Part shown: positions 44,696-54,379 of the stretch, in pieces
Layout: each line of letters starts with the position of its first letter
Numbering within the stretch: the first letter of the stretch is position 1
NCBI RefSeq assembly: GCF_030246845.1
Contig: NZ_CP126889.1
Span: 1,860,001 to 1,924,000 of the forward strand
Source of the DNA: Enhydrobacter sp.
Lineage (GTDB): Bacteria > Pseudomonadota > Alphaproteobacteria > Reyranellales > Reyranellaceae
Reading direction: 5' to 3'
Length of the DNA: 64,000 bases
The notes under the pieces: model-generated
What the model saw: only the letters and a program-made list of their open reading frames with translations
Databases searched by the model: none
Told to the model about the DNA's origin: nothing
Program-made: the position numbers and the translations under genes

Positions 44696-45109
44696 CTATG
44701 ATGGCTTCCAGTCCGGCGGCGCCAGGTCGAAGCCCTCGAACTCGAAGGCGGGCGCCACCGTGCAACCGACGAGCGTCCAGTGGCCGAGCGAGCGCGCCGT
44801 CTGCCAAACGCCACGCGGCACCACAGCCTGCGGCAGCTCACCGAGATCGAGGTCGCTGCCGAGCCGCAGATACCGCACGGCGTGGCCGTCGTCGCTCAAC
44901 GACAGCTCGATCGGTGCGCCGGCATAGTGGTGCCACACCTCGTCGGCGTCGACGCGATGCCAGTGCGAGCGCTCGCCCGCTTTCAGCAGGAAGTAGATCG
45001 CCGTGCTCGCGCCGCGCGGCCGGTCGGCGGCACGGAACGTCTCGCGATAGTGCCCGCCCTCGGGATGCGGCTGCAGGCCGAGCCGCGCGATGATCTCGTC
45101 GGCCGTCAC
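44696..45109 (-). CDS. DUF985 cupin protein
   Basis: A 137-residue single-domain cupin of the DUF985 type, with LQPHPEGGHYRETFRA near the start, AGERSHWHRVDADEVWHHYAG in the middle and VVPRGVWQTARSLG. The metal-binding histidines are present. I place the start at the GTG at 45109, eight bases after the GST gene stop. It is probably co-transcribed with the GST gene and the dehydrogenase gene upstream. Confidence 0.8.
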   Translation of the reverse strand: MTADEIIARLGLQPHPEGGHYRETFRAADRPRGASTAIYFLLKAGERSHWHRVDADEVWHHYAGAPIELSLSDDGHAVRYLRLGSDLDLGELPQAVVPRGVWQTARSLGHWTLVGCTVAPAFEFEGFDLAPPDWKPS

Positions 45110-45117
45110 GACGCCGG

Positions 45118-45738
45118 TCAGCCGGGCGGCGGCGCGGTCGCCTTGATCGCCGGCGTCTTGGAGGCGGCGGCGAACCATTTGGCGAGCCTGGGATGGCGCG
45201 AACGCCAGTCGAAGCCCGGGAAGCGGAAGTCGAGGTAGCCCAGCGCGCAGGCGATGGCGATGGTGCCGATGGTGAGCTTGCCCTTGAGCGCCTTGGCCTC
45301 GGCCTCGAGCTGCGCCAGCACGCCCTCGATCTTCTTCATCTGGCCCTTGCTCCACTCGGTCCAGCGCTTGTCCTCCGGCCGCAGGAAGCCCTCGTAGCGC
45401 ACCAGCAGGGCGGCATCGAGCAGGCCGTCGCCCATCGCCTGCTGGCGCAGCGCGACCCAGCGCTCGCGGCCCTTGCGCGGAAAGAGCTTGCGGCCCTTGT
45501 GGTGGCTGTCGAGATACTCGCAGATCACGGGCGAATCGAAGAGGTCCAGGCCCTTCACCGAAAGCGCCGGGATCTTGCCGATCGGATTGTGCCTGTCGAC
45601 ATCGGCATTGGGCGCCACCGGCGAGAGCGCCACGTTCACCATGTCGATCTTCTTCTCGAGGCCGGTTTCGAGGGCCACCACCCGCACCTTGCGGGCGTAG
45701 GGCGAGGCGGGGGAGTAGTAGAGCTTCATCTTGGCCAT
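45118..45738 (-). CDS. Glutathione S-transferase family protein
   Basis: A 206-residue GST. The N-terminal domain starts MKLYYSPASPYARKVRVVAL, with Ser 9/Ser 12 as candidate catalytic residues, followed by NPIGKIPAL and LFDSPVICEYLD (glutathione contact DS). The C-terminal helical domain is complete. This is the YibF-like type. It lies 29 bases downstream of the Ldh-type dehydrogenase. Confidence 0.88.
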   Translation of the reverse strand: MAKMKLYYSPASPYARKVRVVALETGLEKKIDMVNVALSPVAPNADVDRHNPIGKIPALSVKGLDLFDSPVICEYLDSHHKGRKLFPRKGRERWVALRQQAMGDGLLDAALLVRYEGFLRPEDKRWTEWSKGQMKKIEGVLAQLEAEAKALKGKLTIGTIAIACALGYLDFRFPGFDWRSRHPRLAKWFAAASKTPAIKATAPPPG

Positions 45739-45767
45739 GATCTGTTTCCCTCTCTCCGTCCGCCGCC

Positions 45768-46883
45768 TCAGGTTGAAGCGACCTGCGGGATCTCGGTATC
45801 GTTCAGCCGCACCTTGCGCGCGACCTCGATGAGTTGCTGCCAGGTGGTGCCGTCGATTGGAACGCCATTCTTCTCGCGGTCGCGCCGGCGCGCACGTTCG
45901 GGCTCGCCCGGCATCAGCACCTCGGCGACGCCGGGCTGTGGCCGCGCCGACTTCACCCACTCGAGGAAGGTCTCGACCTCGTCCTCGAAGAACTCCGTGC
46001 CGCCCATCGTCGCGGGATCGATGATGACCGACAGCATGTTGTTGATGATGTCGTGGCCGTCCTTCTTGATCGTGCGCGGGCTGTGCGTGCGGCCGCCGGT
46101 CAGCGCCCCCGCCAGCAGGTCGCAGATGACCGCGAGCCCGCCGCCCTTGTGCAGGCCGAACGGCAGGATGGCGCCGTAGGGCGGGTTGTACATCACGCCG
46201 GGATCGGTGGTGGGATTGCCCTCGGCGTCGATCAGGAGGCCGGGCTCCATCCGCACCTGCTTGTTGTTGGCCACGCGCACCTTGCCCATCGCCACCTGGC
46301 TGGTGGCGAAATCGAGCACGATCGGCTCCTGGCCCTTGCGTGGGATGGCCGTGCAGTAAGGGTTGGTGGTGAAGCGGGGCTCGGCGCCGCCGAACGGCGC
46401 CACCAGCGACTTGTGGCCATGAACGTTCACCCAATGGGTGCTCACCAGGCCGGCGCGCGCGCATTGCTCGGCCCAATGGCCGATGCGGCCGATATGGTGG
46501 GAGTTGGTGAGGCCGACGACGCAGACGCCGTGCTTCCTCGCCCGTTCGATACCGATATCCATCGCTTCCTTGGCGATGACCTGGCCGTAGCCGGCGCCAC
46601 CATCGATCACGACCACCGCGCCATTGTCGCGGACGATCTTTGCATGGTGGTTACGGATGCAGCGGCCGGTGGTGGTGTTCTGGATATAGGCCGGCATCAT
46701 GCCGACGCCGTGGCTGTCGTGGCCGAACAGGTTGGCGAGCAGCAGATGGTCTGCAACCAGCTTCGCCTCTTCTGGCGAGCTGCCATCGGCCCGACAGATC
46801 GCCATGGTGAAGGCGTGCAGCCGGTCGGGCTTTATCCGGACTTCGCCTACGCCGGCTTGCTCGGCCCCACCTTTTTCGGCCAT
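45768..46883 (-). CDS. Malate/L-lactate dehydrogenase-type oxidoreductase (LDH2 family)
   Basis: A 371-residue NAD(P)-dependent 2-oxoacid reductase of the LDH2/MDH2 family, not related to classical lactate dehydrogenase. Seen are HDSHGVGMMPAYIQ, VGLTNSHHIGRIGHW, FTTNPYCTAIPRKG, LDFATSQVAMGKV and GGLAVICDLLAGAL. Members act on malate, sulfolactate, ureidoglycolate and others, so the substrate is open. The start at 46883 (MAEKGG) is chosen; the frame extends to 47093 but overlaps the divergent MscS gene. Confidence 0.87.
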   Translation of the reverse strand: MAEKGGAEQAGVGEVRIKPDRLHAFTMAICRADGSSPEEAKLVADHLLLANLFGHDSHGVGMMPAYIQNTTTGRCIRNHHAKIVRDNGAVVVIDGGAGYGQVIAKEAMDIGIERARKHGVCVVGLTNSHHIGRIGHWAEQCARAGLVSTHWVNVHGHKSLVAPFGGAEPRFTTNPYCTAIPRKGQEPIVLDFATSQVAMGKVRVANNKQVRMEPGLLIDAEGNPTTDPGVMYNPPYGAILPFGLHKGGGLAVICDLLAGALTGGRTHSPRTIKKDGHDIINNMLSVIIDPATMGGTEFFEDEVETFLEWVKSARPQPGVAEVLMPGEPERARRRDREKNGVPIDGTTWQQLIEVARKVRLNDTEIPQVAST

Positions 46884-47046
46884 TGCCTCATTTCCTTCCC
46901 GAGATCGACTTTTTCGGCGGGCAAGGTTCCCCGTCGTGCCGGCACTGTCAACGCTCGTCCCCGCGCCCCGGGTCGCTGCCGGATGCATTTCCCGAGGCGC
47001 TTCATGGCGGGGACTTCCCTCAGATACCCGTGCTAGGGAAATGGTC

Positions 47047-49479
47047 ATGCGGGACGCCTTTCGTCTGGCCGGTTTGGTGCTGTGGCTGTGCATCGGCGCG
47101 ACCGCGCTCGCCCAGACCGGGACGCCGCCGCAGCGGCCCTTTTCGCAGCTTGTGAATCTCTGGACGCGGCAGCTCGACCGGATCAGCGATCGCGCCGAGC
47201 AGGGCGACGTTCAGGCGGCCGAAATCGACTCTCTGCGCGAGCAGACGACGGATGTACGGGCGGCGGCGGCCGCCGCCGCGGCGCTGGCCCGCAACGACCT
47301 CGCGGACACCAAGAAGCTTCTCGCGCCGCTCGAGCCACGAACCGGGACCGATCAGCCGCCCGATACCGAGGCCGTGAAGGCCGAGCGCGATCGGCTGACC
47401 GAGCAGGCCGCCATCAGCGAAAGTCGGGTCAAGCATTGCGAGGTGATCATCGCGCGCGCCGACCAGCTTCTCGAGCGCATGACCAAGCTGCGCGGCCAGG
47501 TCGTGCTGCAGACGCTGCTGCATCGCGGCCTGTCCCCGGTCTCGCCCGGCGCCTGGCAGCAGATTGGCCCGGAGATCGTCGCGGCCACGCAGACGCTCGC
47601 CAAGGCGATGGCGGCCTGGGGACGCGATGGACTCTCGTCCTTCCGGGCGGGCGCCGAGGACCTCTCGCCGCTCGTCTTCTGGGCGCTTCTGACCGTCGCG
47701 CTATGGTGGATCGGACGCCTGCTGCGCCGCCGCTTCGGCCGCGGCGAGGCGGCCGAACCGGGGCAGCGCGACCGCACCATCGCTGCCGCCATCGACGGTG
47801 TCGGCCTCGTGCTGGTGCCGATCCTGGCGGTCTGGCTGATCGGCAAGCTGCTGGCCGCGAGCCATCCGCCGGCGCCGATCGACAGCCTGCTGCCCGCGTT
47901 GATCAATCGTGTCATCTCGTTCCTGCTGGTCGTCGGCCTCACGGCGACGGCGCTCACGACGCGGCGGCCGGCCTGGCGGGTACTGCCGTTCAGCGATGCC
48001 AGCGCCCAGCATCTGTCGACGGCGCTGCGACGGCTGATGGCGATCGGTCTCCTTGTCGATTTCGTCTTTCTGGCGTTGACCCAGGGCGGCGATCGCGAGG
48101 CGCTGCGGGCCGTGGGCGCGCTGGTGCTGGCCGCGACGGTCGCGTTGCTGACCCTGCCTGCTCTGGCCGATCGCGCCTGGCAGGCGGCCCGTCCCGAAGG
48201 ATCGACGCTGCCGGCAATGGTGGGTGGAACCTGGTGGTCGATGGCCCGCCTCGCTCTCTCCGCGGCGGTGCTGTCGTCGATCGTCTTCGCCCTGCTGGGC
48301 TACGCCACACTCGCCTCGCATATCCATTCAGCGCTGGCCTCGACCTGTCTCCTGCTGGCGCTCGCCCTGCTGGCGCACCGGCTGAGCGGCGACCTGCTCG
48401 ATACTGCGGCGGCACCCGAGACGGCCACCGGCCGCTGGGTGCGTCGCCGATTCGGCCTGTCGCCGGACAGGACGCTGCGTGGCCAGAACATCGTGCTGCT
48501 GCTGATCGACGTCGTGCTGGTGGTGCTGCTGGGGATCGGCATTCCGGCCGCCTGGAGCGTCGATATCGATGCGATCCTGAACGGCTTCAACCAGCTCCTG
48601 CACGGCGTGCGGATCGGCAACGTCCGCATCTCGCTGGAAAACATCGGCATGGCGATTCTGGCCTTCGGGCTGGCGATGCTGCTGGCCCGGCTGATCCGCA
48701 GCATCGTGCGCGACCGCGTGATGCCGACGGTCGATGCGCCGCTGCCGCTACGCCAGTCGATCGATGCCGGCCTGAACTATGTCGGCGTCATCATCGCCAT
48801 CCTGATCGGCATCACCGCGCTCGGCATCGATTTCACCAACCTCGCCATTGTGCTGGGCGCTCTCTCGGTCGGTATCGGCCTTGGCCTTCAGAACATCGCC
48901 AACAATGTGATCTCGGGGGTGATCCTGCTCGTGGAGCGGCCGGTGAAGGCCGGCGACTGGGTGTCGGTGAACGGGCACGAAGGCTTCGTGCGCCGCATCA
49001 ACATCCGCGCCACCGAGATCGAGACGTTCCAGCGCACGCACGTTATCGTGCCCAACAGCCTGTTCCTGCAGAATCCGGTGATCAACCGGACCTATGCCGA
49101 CACCTCGAGCCGCGTCGACATCTCCCTCACCGTCGGGCTCGCCGCCGACGTCACGAAGATGGAGACGATCCTGCGCGAGACGGCGCTCGCGCACCCGCGG
49201 GTGCTGCGCGTGCCGGCGCCCATCGTGCGCTTCGTACGCGTCACGCCGACCGGGCTCGAGTTCGAGCTGTTCGTCTTCGTCTCTCAGCTCGCCGACCGCG
49301 TGGTGGTGAACAACGACCTCAATCGCGACCTGCTGGCGCGCATGATCGAGGAGAAGATCATCGATCCCAGGCCGGTGCCGGAGCTCCGGGTGCGCGATCT
49401 CGACAAGCTCGCCGGCCGGTTCGCGGGCGACAAGGTGGCGCCAGACACCCAGCATGCCAGCCCGTCGCCGTCGCTCTGA
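47047..49479 (+). CDS. Mechanosensitive channel, MscS family with DUF3772
   Basis: An 810-residue inner-membrane channel. A signal peptide (LAGLVLWLCIGATALAQ) leads to a periplasmic coiled region of the DUF3772 type (residues 25-170), then about ten membrane spans; the MscS pore and beta domain occupy residues 570-700 with LGALSVGIGLGLQNIANNVI (pore helix), VERPVKAGDWV and IVPNSLFLQNPVINRT. It protects against osmotic downshock by inference from the family. AGGGA at 47035 favours the ATG at 47047 over that at 47041. It overlaps the next gene by 26 bases. Confidence 0.9.
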   Translation: MRDAFRLAGLVLWLCIGATALAQTGTPPQRPFSQLVNLWTRQLDRISDRAEQGDVQAAEIDSLREQTTDVRAAAAAAAALARNDLADTKKLLAPLEPRTGTDQPPDTEAVKAERDRLTEQAAISESRVKHCEVIIARADQLLERMTKLRGQVVLQTLLHRGLSPVSPGAWQQIGPEIVAATQTLAKAMAAWGRDGLSSFRAGAEDLSPLVFWALLTVALWWIGRLLRRRFGRGEAAEPGQRDRTIAAAIDGVGLVLVPILAVWLIGKLLAASHPPAPIDSLLPALINRVISFLLVVGLTATALTTRRPAWRVLPFSDASAQHLSTALRRLMAIGLLVDFVFLALTQGGDREALRAVGALVLAATVALLTLPALADRAWQAARPEGSTLPAMVGGTWWSMARLALSAAVLSSIVFALLGYATLASHIHSALASTCLLLALALLAHRLSGDLLDTAAAPETATGRWVRRRFGLSPDRTLRGQNIVLLLIDVVLVVLLGIGIPAAWSVDIDAILNGFNQLLHGVRIGNVRISLENIGMAILAFGLAMLLARLIRSIVRDRVMPTVDAPLPLRQSIDAGLNYVGVIIAILIGITALGIDFTNLAIVLGALSVGIGLGLQNIANNVISGVILLVERPVKAGDWVSVNGHEGFVRRINIRATEIETFQRTHVIVPNSLFLQNPVINRTYADTSSRVDISLTVGLAADVTKMETILRETALAHPRVLRVPAPIVRFVRVTPTGLEFELFVFVSQLADRVVVNNDLNRDLLARMIEEKIIDPRPVPELRVRDLDKLAGRFAGDKVAPDTQHASPSPSL

Positions 49480-50503
49480 AGCTCCGTCGCGCCCGTGGGC
49501 GCTCTGCCTGCTGTTCGCGCTGGGCGTGCTCGGCGGTGTGGTGCTGTGGGCCTGGCGGCCGGATCTGCCGAGGGAAGTCCTGATCCAGCGCTATGCCAAT
49601 GCCCAGTCGAGATTCGTCGATGTCGGCGGCGTGCGCGCCCACGTGCGCGACGAGGGCAGGCCCGACGGCATGCCGCTCGTCATGATCCACGGCTCGCTGG
49701 GCTCGCTCCAGGTGTGGGAGGGCTGGGTTCGGGAACTCGACACGAAGCTGCGGCTGATCTCGGTCGACCTGCCGGGCCATGGCCTGACCGGCCCGTGGCC
49801 GCGCGGCGAGTACACGGTCGAGGCCTATGCCGACTTCGTCGAGGTGCTGGCCGACGCGCTGCACCTCGACCGCTTCGCCATCGCCGGCCAGTCGATGGGC
49901 GGGGCAGTGGCCTGGACCTTCGCGGCGACGCGGCCGGAGCGCGTGACGCACTTGATCCTGGTCGACTCCGCGGGCTTCCGGGACGGTGGCGACAGGACGC
50001 TGTCGACCAGCCTCGCCCATCTCGGCGTGCTGAGCGACATCGGCATCTATTTCAAGCCGCGGTCGATGGTGCGGCGCGCCTTGCTCGACACCTATGCCGA
50101 TCCCGCCATGGTGACGCCGGCGCGATTGCAGCGTTACAGCGACCTGCAGCGCTTTCCCGGCAACCGTCCGGCGACGCTCCAGCGCCTGCGCACGCAGGAG
50201 CCGCTCGATCCCACGATGCTCAGGCACCTCGCCGTGCCGACCCTGATCATCTGGGGCGCCAGGGACCGGCAGCTACCGGTCAACGAGGCCTATCGTTTCC
50301 AAAGCGCCATCAAGGGCGCCAAGCTCGCGATCTTCTCGCGTCTCGGCCACGCCCCGATGGAGGAGGATCCCAAGGCGACCGCCGCCGCCGTTGCGGCCTT
50401 CCTGCCCACGGAGCCGCCGCCGCCTCCGGCCCGTTCCGTCGCACCCGAGCCGCCGAGCGCCGATCAGCCTGTGGCCCCGTCGATCGTGCCCGAGAAGGAT
50501 TGA
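49454..50503 (+). CDS. Alpha/beta hydrolase, membrane-anchored
   Basis: A 349-residue hydrolase. A basic N-terminus and one hydrophobic span (LCLLFALGVLGGVVLWAW) probably anchor it to the inner membrane facing the periplasm. The hydrolase core has VMIHGSLGSLQVW, DLPGHGLTG, the nucleophile elbow GQSMGG, the acid in WGARDRQLP and the catalytic His in RLGHAPMEEDP. The last 35 residues are Pro-rich. It overlaps the MscS gene, so the two are co-expressed. The substrate is unknown. Confidence 0.85.
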   Translation: MPARRRRSEAPSRPWALCLLFALGVLGGVVLWAWRPDLPREVLIQRYANAQSRFVDVGGVRAHVRDEGRPDGMPLVMIHGSLGSLQVWEGWVRELDTKLRLISVDLPGHGLTGPWPRGEYTVEAYADFVEVLADALHLDRFAIAGQSMGGAVAWTFAATRPERVTHLILVDSAGFRDGGDRTLSTSLAHLGVLSDIGIYFKPRSMVRRALLDTYADPAMVTPARLQRYSDLQRFPGNRPATLQRLRTQEPLDPTMLRHLAVPTLIIWGARDRQLPVNEAYRFQSAIKGAKLAIFSRLGHAPMEEDPKATAAAVAAFLPTEPPPPPARSVAPEPPSADQPVAPSIVPEKD

Positions 50504-50516
50504 CTGGACCGGCCGC

Positions 50517-50681
50517 TCAGGATCGCCAGATGCAGACCAGGATGACGGCGAGCGGGGCAGCGAGCGCGGCCCACGAGACGGCCCGCCAGAGGGCGTCCTG
50601 GCCCAGCAGCGCGGCCAGCAGACCGAGCATCGTGAGGACCGCCAGGATTAAGGGCCATTTCCAGATCTGGCCGGCGCTCAC
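50517..50681 (-). CDS. Small two-span membrane protein after the PepSY gene
   Basis: A 54-residue frame starting with GTG (SAGQIWKWPLILAVLTMLGL) and holding two hydrophobic spans separated by GQDALWRAVS. Its GTG overlaps the PepSY stop as GTGA, typical of coupled translation. It is the last gene of the iron-uptake operon. No function is known; the position suggests a subunit or partner of the PepSY protein. Confidence 0.7.
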   Translation of the reverse strand: MSAGQIWKWPLILAVLTMLGLLAALLGQDALWRAVSWAALAAPLAVILVCIWRS

Positions 50682-51808
50682 GATGCCAGGCCCTCCATCT
50701 CGGCGATGTGCGACTCGACGGACGTGCGGCGGCGCGCGAACCAGAGGTAGAGACCGCTTCCCAGGACGCCGATCGCAACGAGATCGAACAGCGCCCAGAG
50801 GATCTTGAGCGGCATGCCGCCATAGTCGCCGAAATGGAGCGGTTGGGAGAGCAGGATCGCGGTCAGGTACCAGGGCAGGGTCCGGCTGTCGGTCAACGCG
50901 CCGGTCTCGGCATCGACCATCACCGGCTTCAGAAGACGGGAGGTCAAGGCGGTGTCGCCGCGCATGAACACCATGTAGTGGTGCGACGTCGTGAACAGGC
51001 TGCCCGGAAAGGCGACGAACGCCACGTCCATGCCGGGCGCGGCTTGCCGGGCCGTGTCAGTCGCACGCTGCGCCGAGCTCAGGGCCGAGAGTGGCGGCTT
51101 GCCGCGCCAGGCCATCGTCATATCGGCGAGCTCCGTGCCCTGCCACAGGCCGAGCAGCGGCAGGGTCAGCGTGTTGATGACGCCGGTGACGGCGACCACC
51201 AGAAGCCAGGCCGCCGTCGCGATTCCCAGCAGATTGTGCAGGTCGAGCCAGCGGGCGCGCGGCGCCTTCGCCGCCCGCACCGTCCCGAAGGTAAGCTTGC
51301 GCATGAAGGGCGCGTAGAGGACGATGCCCGACATCATCGAGGCGAGGAAGCAGAGCCCGACCGCGCCGATGAACAGCGTGCCGGGCAGGCCGGCGAACAG
51401 GTCGACGTGCAGCGCGCGGATGATGAACATCAGGCCCTGGCGTTGCGGCACGTCGTGGATCATCGCCCCGGTATGCGCGTCGTACTTGAAGATGGCGGTC
51501 GGCCCGCGCGCGTCCGCCGTCTTTGCCATGCCGACGAACCAGGCCGGTGCGTCGGGGTCGCGGGAGACATAGAGAACCTTGTCGCCGGGCCGGCGCCGGC
51601 TTGCGTCCTCGACGAGGCGATCGATGCTGACGAACGGCGTGCCAGGCGCGGCCTCGCTCGGTTCCACGGTGGCGCCGGTCCAGATGTCGATCTCTTCGGT
51701 GAAGATCAGCGGCAAGCCCGTCAGGCAGAGCAGCAGCAGGAACAGCGTGCAGACGAGACTCGTCCACTTGTGGACGCGATACCAGGCCTTGAGCGCCTTG
51801 GTCGACAT
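50678..51808 (-). CDS. PepSY-associated membrane protein, putative iron(III)-siderophore reductase
   Basis: A 376-residue inner-membrane protein with four hydrophobic spans (near 15-35, 145-165, 190-215 and 335-360) and periplasmic loops of the PepSY_TM type; ARWLDLHNLLGIATAAWLLV is the characteristic second-helix region with His. Such proteins (PiuB-like) often accompany TonB receptors and are thought to reduce iron from siderophores. It begins four bases after the receptor gene stop. Confidence 0.87.
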   Translation of the reverse strand: MSTKALKAWYRVHKWTSLVCTLFLLLLCLTGLPLIFTEEIDIWTGATVEPSEAAPGTPFVSIDRLVEDASRRRPGDKVLYVSRDPDAPAWFVGMAKTADARGPTAIFKYDAHTGAMIHDVPQRQGLMFIIRALHVDLFAGLPGTLFIGAVGLCFLASMMSGIVLYAPFMRKLTFGTVRAAKAPRARWLDLHNLLGIATAAWLLVVAVTGVINTLTLPLLGLWQGTELADMTMAWRGKPPLSALSSAQRATDTARQAAPGMDVAFVAFPGSLFTTSHHYMVFMRGDTALTSRLLKPVMVDAETGALTDSRTLPWYLTAILLSQPLHFGDYGGMPLKILWALFDLVAIGVLGSGLYLWFARRRTSVESHIAEMEGLAS

Positions 51809-51812
51809 CCGC

Positions 51813-54281
51813 CTACCAGTCGTAACGCAGCGTCAGGGTGACCTGACGGCTGTTGCCGTAGAAGCAGGCGGCGATGCTGGTGCAGAGATCAACGTACCTC
51901 GTGTCCATGATGTTGCGGGCGTTGAGCGCGAGCTTGACGCCCTGAAGCCTGGGATTGAGCTCGCCCAGCTCGTAGCTCACCAGGGCGTCGACCAGCACAT
52001 AGCCCGGGACAAGCAAGGTATTCGTCGCGTCGCCGTAGCTCGGGCCGATGTAGCGAAAGCCAGCACCGAAACCGAGGCCGCGCAGGCGCCCTTCCTGGAC
52101 CACGAAGTTCGACCACAGCGACCCGCGGTGCTGCGGAATGGTCGGCACCTGCATGCCGAGATCGTCGCCGGTGCTGCCGGTCACCTTGGCGTCGGTGTAG
52201 GCGTAGGAGCCGACGATGTTGAAGCCCGGCGCCAGCTTCGCTGTGGCGTCGAACTCGATGCCCTGCACCGTCACCTGACCGGTCTGCACGCTGAAGCCGG
52301 GATTGACCGGATCGGGGGTGAGCGCGTTCTGCTGGACGAGCCAGTAGGCGGCGAGCGTCGCCGAGATGTCGCCGTCCGCCGGCAGGTACTTCAACCCCAC
52401 CTCGTACTGCTCGCCGCGACTCGGCTGGAAGGGCGTGCCGCCGAAGGTCGTACCCAGGGTCGGCTGGAACGAGGTCGCGTAGGAGACGTAGGGCGAGAGG
52501 CCGAAGTCGAAGACATAGTTCAGGCCGGCGCGACCCGAGAAAGCGCCGACCGCCTGGCCGCTCGTCGTGTGGGCCATGTAGTCCTGCGTCGTGGTGTCGA
52601 CCCAGTCGTGGCGACCGCTCAACGTCAGCCGCCAGTGCTCGAGCGCAATCTGGTCCTGCAGGTAGAGACCGTACTGGTTCTGCCGCTGCGACGTGCTGAC
52701 CGTGATGTCCGGCGGCGTCACCGCCTGGCCGTAGACCGGGTTGAAGACGTTCTGCAGCGGCGGCGCGGCGCCCACGCCCTGCCGGGTCTGGATGCCGGCG
52801 TGCACATAGTCGAAGCCGAGCAGGGCCTCGTGCTTCAGCGGGCCTGTCGAGAACTTCACCTGCGCCTGGTTGTCGATCGCGATGTTCTGCGCCGCCTCGA
52901 TCACGTGATAGGCGAGGCGATTGAGGGTGAAGAGATTGTCCTGTAGGCCGGCGCCGCCCAGCGACTCCATGTCGATGTTGACCGAGGCGTAGCGCAGGTT
53001 CTGGCGCAGGGTCACCGCGTCGTTGACGCGATGCTCGAACTGGTAGCCGGCCCACCATTGGCTGCGTCCGAAGATGTTGTAGTTCGGCTCGCCGACGAAG
53101 GCGCTCATCGGCAGCGTGCCGTAGGGATTGGGCAGCACCGTGCCCTGCGCCGGCAGGAACTGCGTGCCGAGACCGAACACGTCGCGCTGGAACATCCCGA
53201 ACAGCGTCAGCGTCGTGTCGTCGTCCGGCCGCCAGGTGAAGGCAGGCTGGATCATCGCCCGGCTGTCGTCGACATGGTCGATCTGCGTGCCGCCGCCATG
53301 CCACAGGCCGGTCAGGCGATAGAGGAACCGGCCGTCCCCGGTCAGCAGGCCGCCGATGTCGGCGCCGGCCTGCAGCCGGCCGAAGCTGTTGCCCTGCAGC
53401 TCGACCGCGTGCACCGGATCGCTGGTGGGCCGCAGGCTCACGAGGCTCACCATGCCGCCGGGCGGGATCTGGCCGTAGAGCGCCGAGGAGGGCCCGCGCA
53501 GGATCTCGACCCGCTCGATCCCGAACGGATCGACCCTGAATTCGGCGAAGTGGTTCGAGTCGGAGGGCAGTATCAGGCCATCGACATAGACCGGAGCCAC
53601 GAAGCCGCGCACCCGGATGGTGTCGTAGCGCGAATCGATGGTGGCGCCGGCGCTGGTCGCCCCGGCGGTGTATTGGACGGCATCGTTCACCGACTGCACG
53701 TTCTGCGTCTGCATCTGGTCGCGGCCGATGACGGTGATGGCCTGCGGCGTTTCGAGAAGCGGCGTGTCGGTCTTGGTCGCCGTGGCGCTGCGGTAGGCGA
53801 TGAAGCCGTCGACCGGTCCGGTCGCCGTTTCCGGCCGCTGCCCCTGCACCACCACGGGCGCGAGCTGGACCGCGTCGGACGGTGCGTTGGCATGCGCTTC
53901 CTTCTGCAACGTCACGGTCGTGGGGTTGGTGAAACGCGGCGTGAGCCCCGTTCCGGCCAGCAGCCGGCCGAGCGCATCCTGCGGCGTGAAGCTTCCCTTG
54001 ACGCCCGGCGACTGGAGATCGCGCGCGATCGAGGCATCGAAGAAGAGCTGGATCCCGGTCGCTTCGCTGAAGCGGATGAGGGCCGAGCCGAGCGGCTGTG
54101 GCGCGATATCGAAGGTCCGGCTCGCGGCGGTTTGCGCCAGTTGGGGATCGGCCCCTCGTGGATCGGCCCACCATGGATCGGCCCGGGGGCCCTTGCGAGG
54201 CTCGGCCTGCGTCGCCGAGGCGACTCCCATGAAGGCCGCAGCTCCCGCAACCATCGCACAAGCAGCCCTGACCGAACGCAT
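51813..54281 (-). CDS. TonB-dependent siderophore receptor with STN signalling domain
   Basis: An 822-residue outer-membrane receptor. Order: signal peptide (about 27 residues, ending ATQAEP), an STN domain (FDIAPQPLGSALIRFSEATG), a plug with TPQAITVIGRDQM and GIERVEILRGPSSALYGQIP, and a 22-strand barrel that closes with the terminal aromatic residue in LTLRYDW. The STN domain and the fecIR genes upstream mean that substrate binding probably induces the operon through FecR and FecI. The ATG at 54281 follows GGGGAGCGGAG; the longer frame to 55337 is antisense or wrong-frame to fecR and is not used. Confidence 0.93.
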   Translation of the reverse strand: MRSVRAACAMVAGAAAFMGVASATQAEPRKGPRADPWWADPRGADPQLAQTAASRTFDIAPQPLGSALIRFSEATGIQLFFDASIARDLQSPGVKGSFTPQDALGRLLAGTGLTPRFTNPTTVTLQKEAHANAPSDAVQLAPVVVQGQRPETATGPVDGFIAYRSATATKTDTPLLETPQAITVIGRDQMQTQNVQSVNDAVQYTAGATSAGATIDSRYDTIRVRGFVAPVYVDGLILPSDSNHFAEFRVDPFGIERVEILRGPSSALYGQIPPGGMVSLVSLRPTSDPVHAVELQGNSFGRLQAGADIGGLLTGDGRFLYRLTGLWHGGGTQIDHVDDSRAMIQPAFTWRPDDDTTLTLFGMFQRDVFGLGTQFLPAQGTVLPNPYGTLPMSAFVGEPNYNIFGRSQWWAGYQFEHRVNDAVTLRQNLRYASVNIDMESLGGAGLQDNLFTLNRLAYHVIEAAQNIAIDNQAQVKFSTGPLKHEALLGFDYVHAGIQTRQGVGAAPPLQNVFNPVYGQAVTPPDITVSTSQRQNQYGLYLQDQIALEHWRLTLSGRHDWVDTTTQDYMAHTTSGQAVGAFSGRAGLNYVFDFGLSPYVSYATSFQPTLGTTFGGTPFQPSRGEQYEVGLKYLPADGDISATLAAYWLVQQNALTPDPVNPGFSVQTGQVTVQGIEFDATAKLAPGFNIVGSYAYTDAKVTGSTGDDLGMQVPTIPQHRGSLWSNFVVQEGRLRGLGFGAGFRYIGPSYGDATNTLLVPGYVLVDALVSYELGELNPRLQGVKLALNARNIMDTRYVDLCTSIAACFYGNSRQVTLTLRYDW

Positions 54282-54379
54282 CTCCGCTCCCCGAACGCAC
54301 CGACGCCCTGTCCTTGGGACGGACGAGCGGCCCGGCCGTATGAGGGCCGTGGCGCATTTTCTTCGGGGAGAGGCGGCGC

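Noticed and set aside
46699..47046. N-terminal extension of the MscS frame
   Set aside because: It overlaps the divergent dehydrogenase gene and lies before a good ribosome site and signal peptide at 47035-47100.
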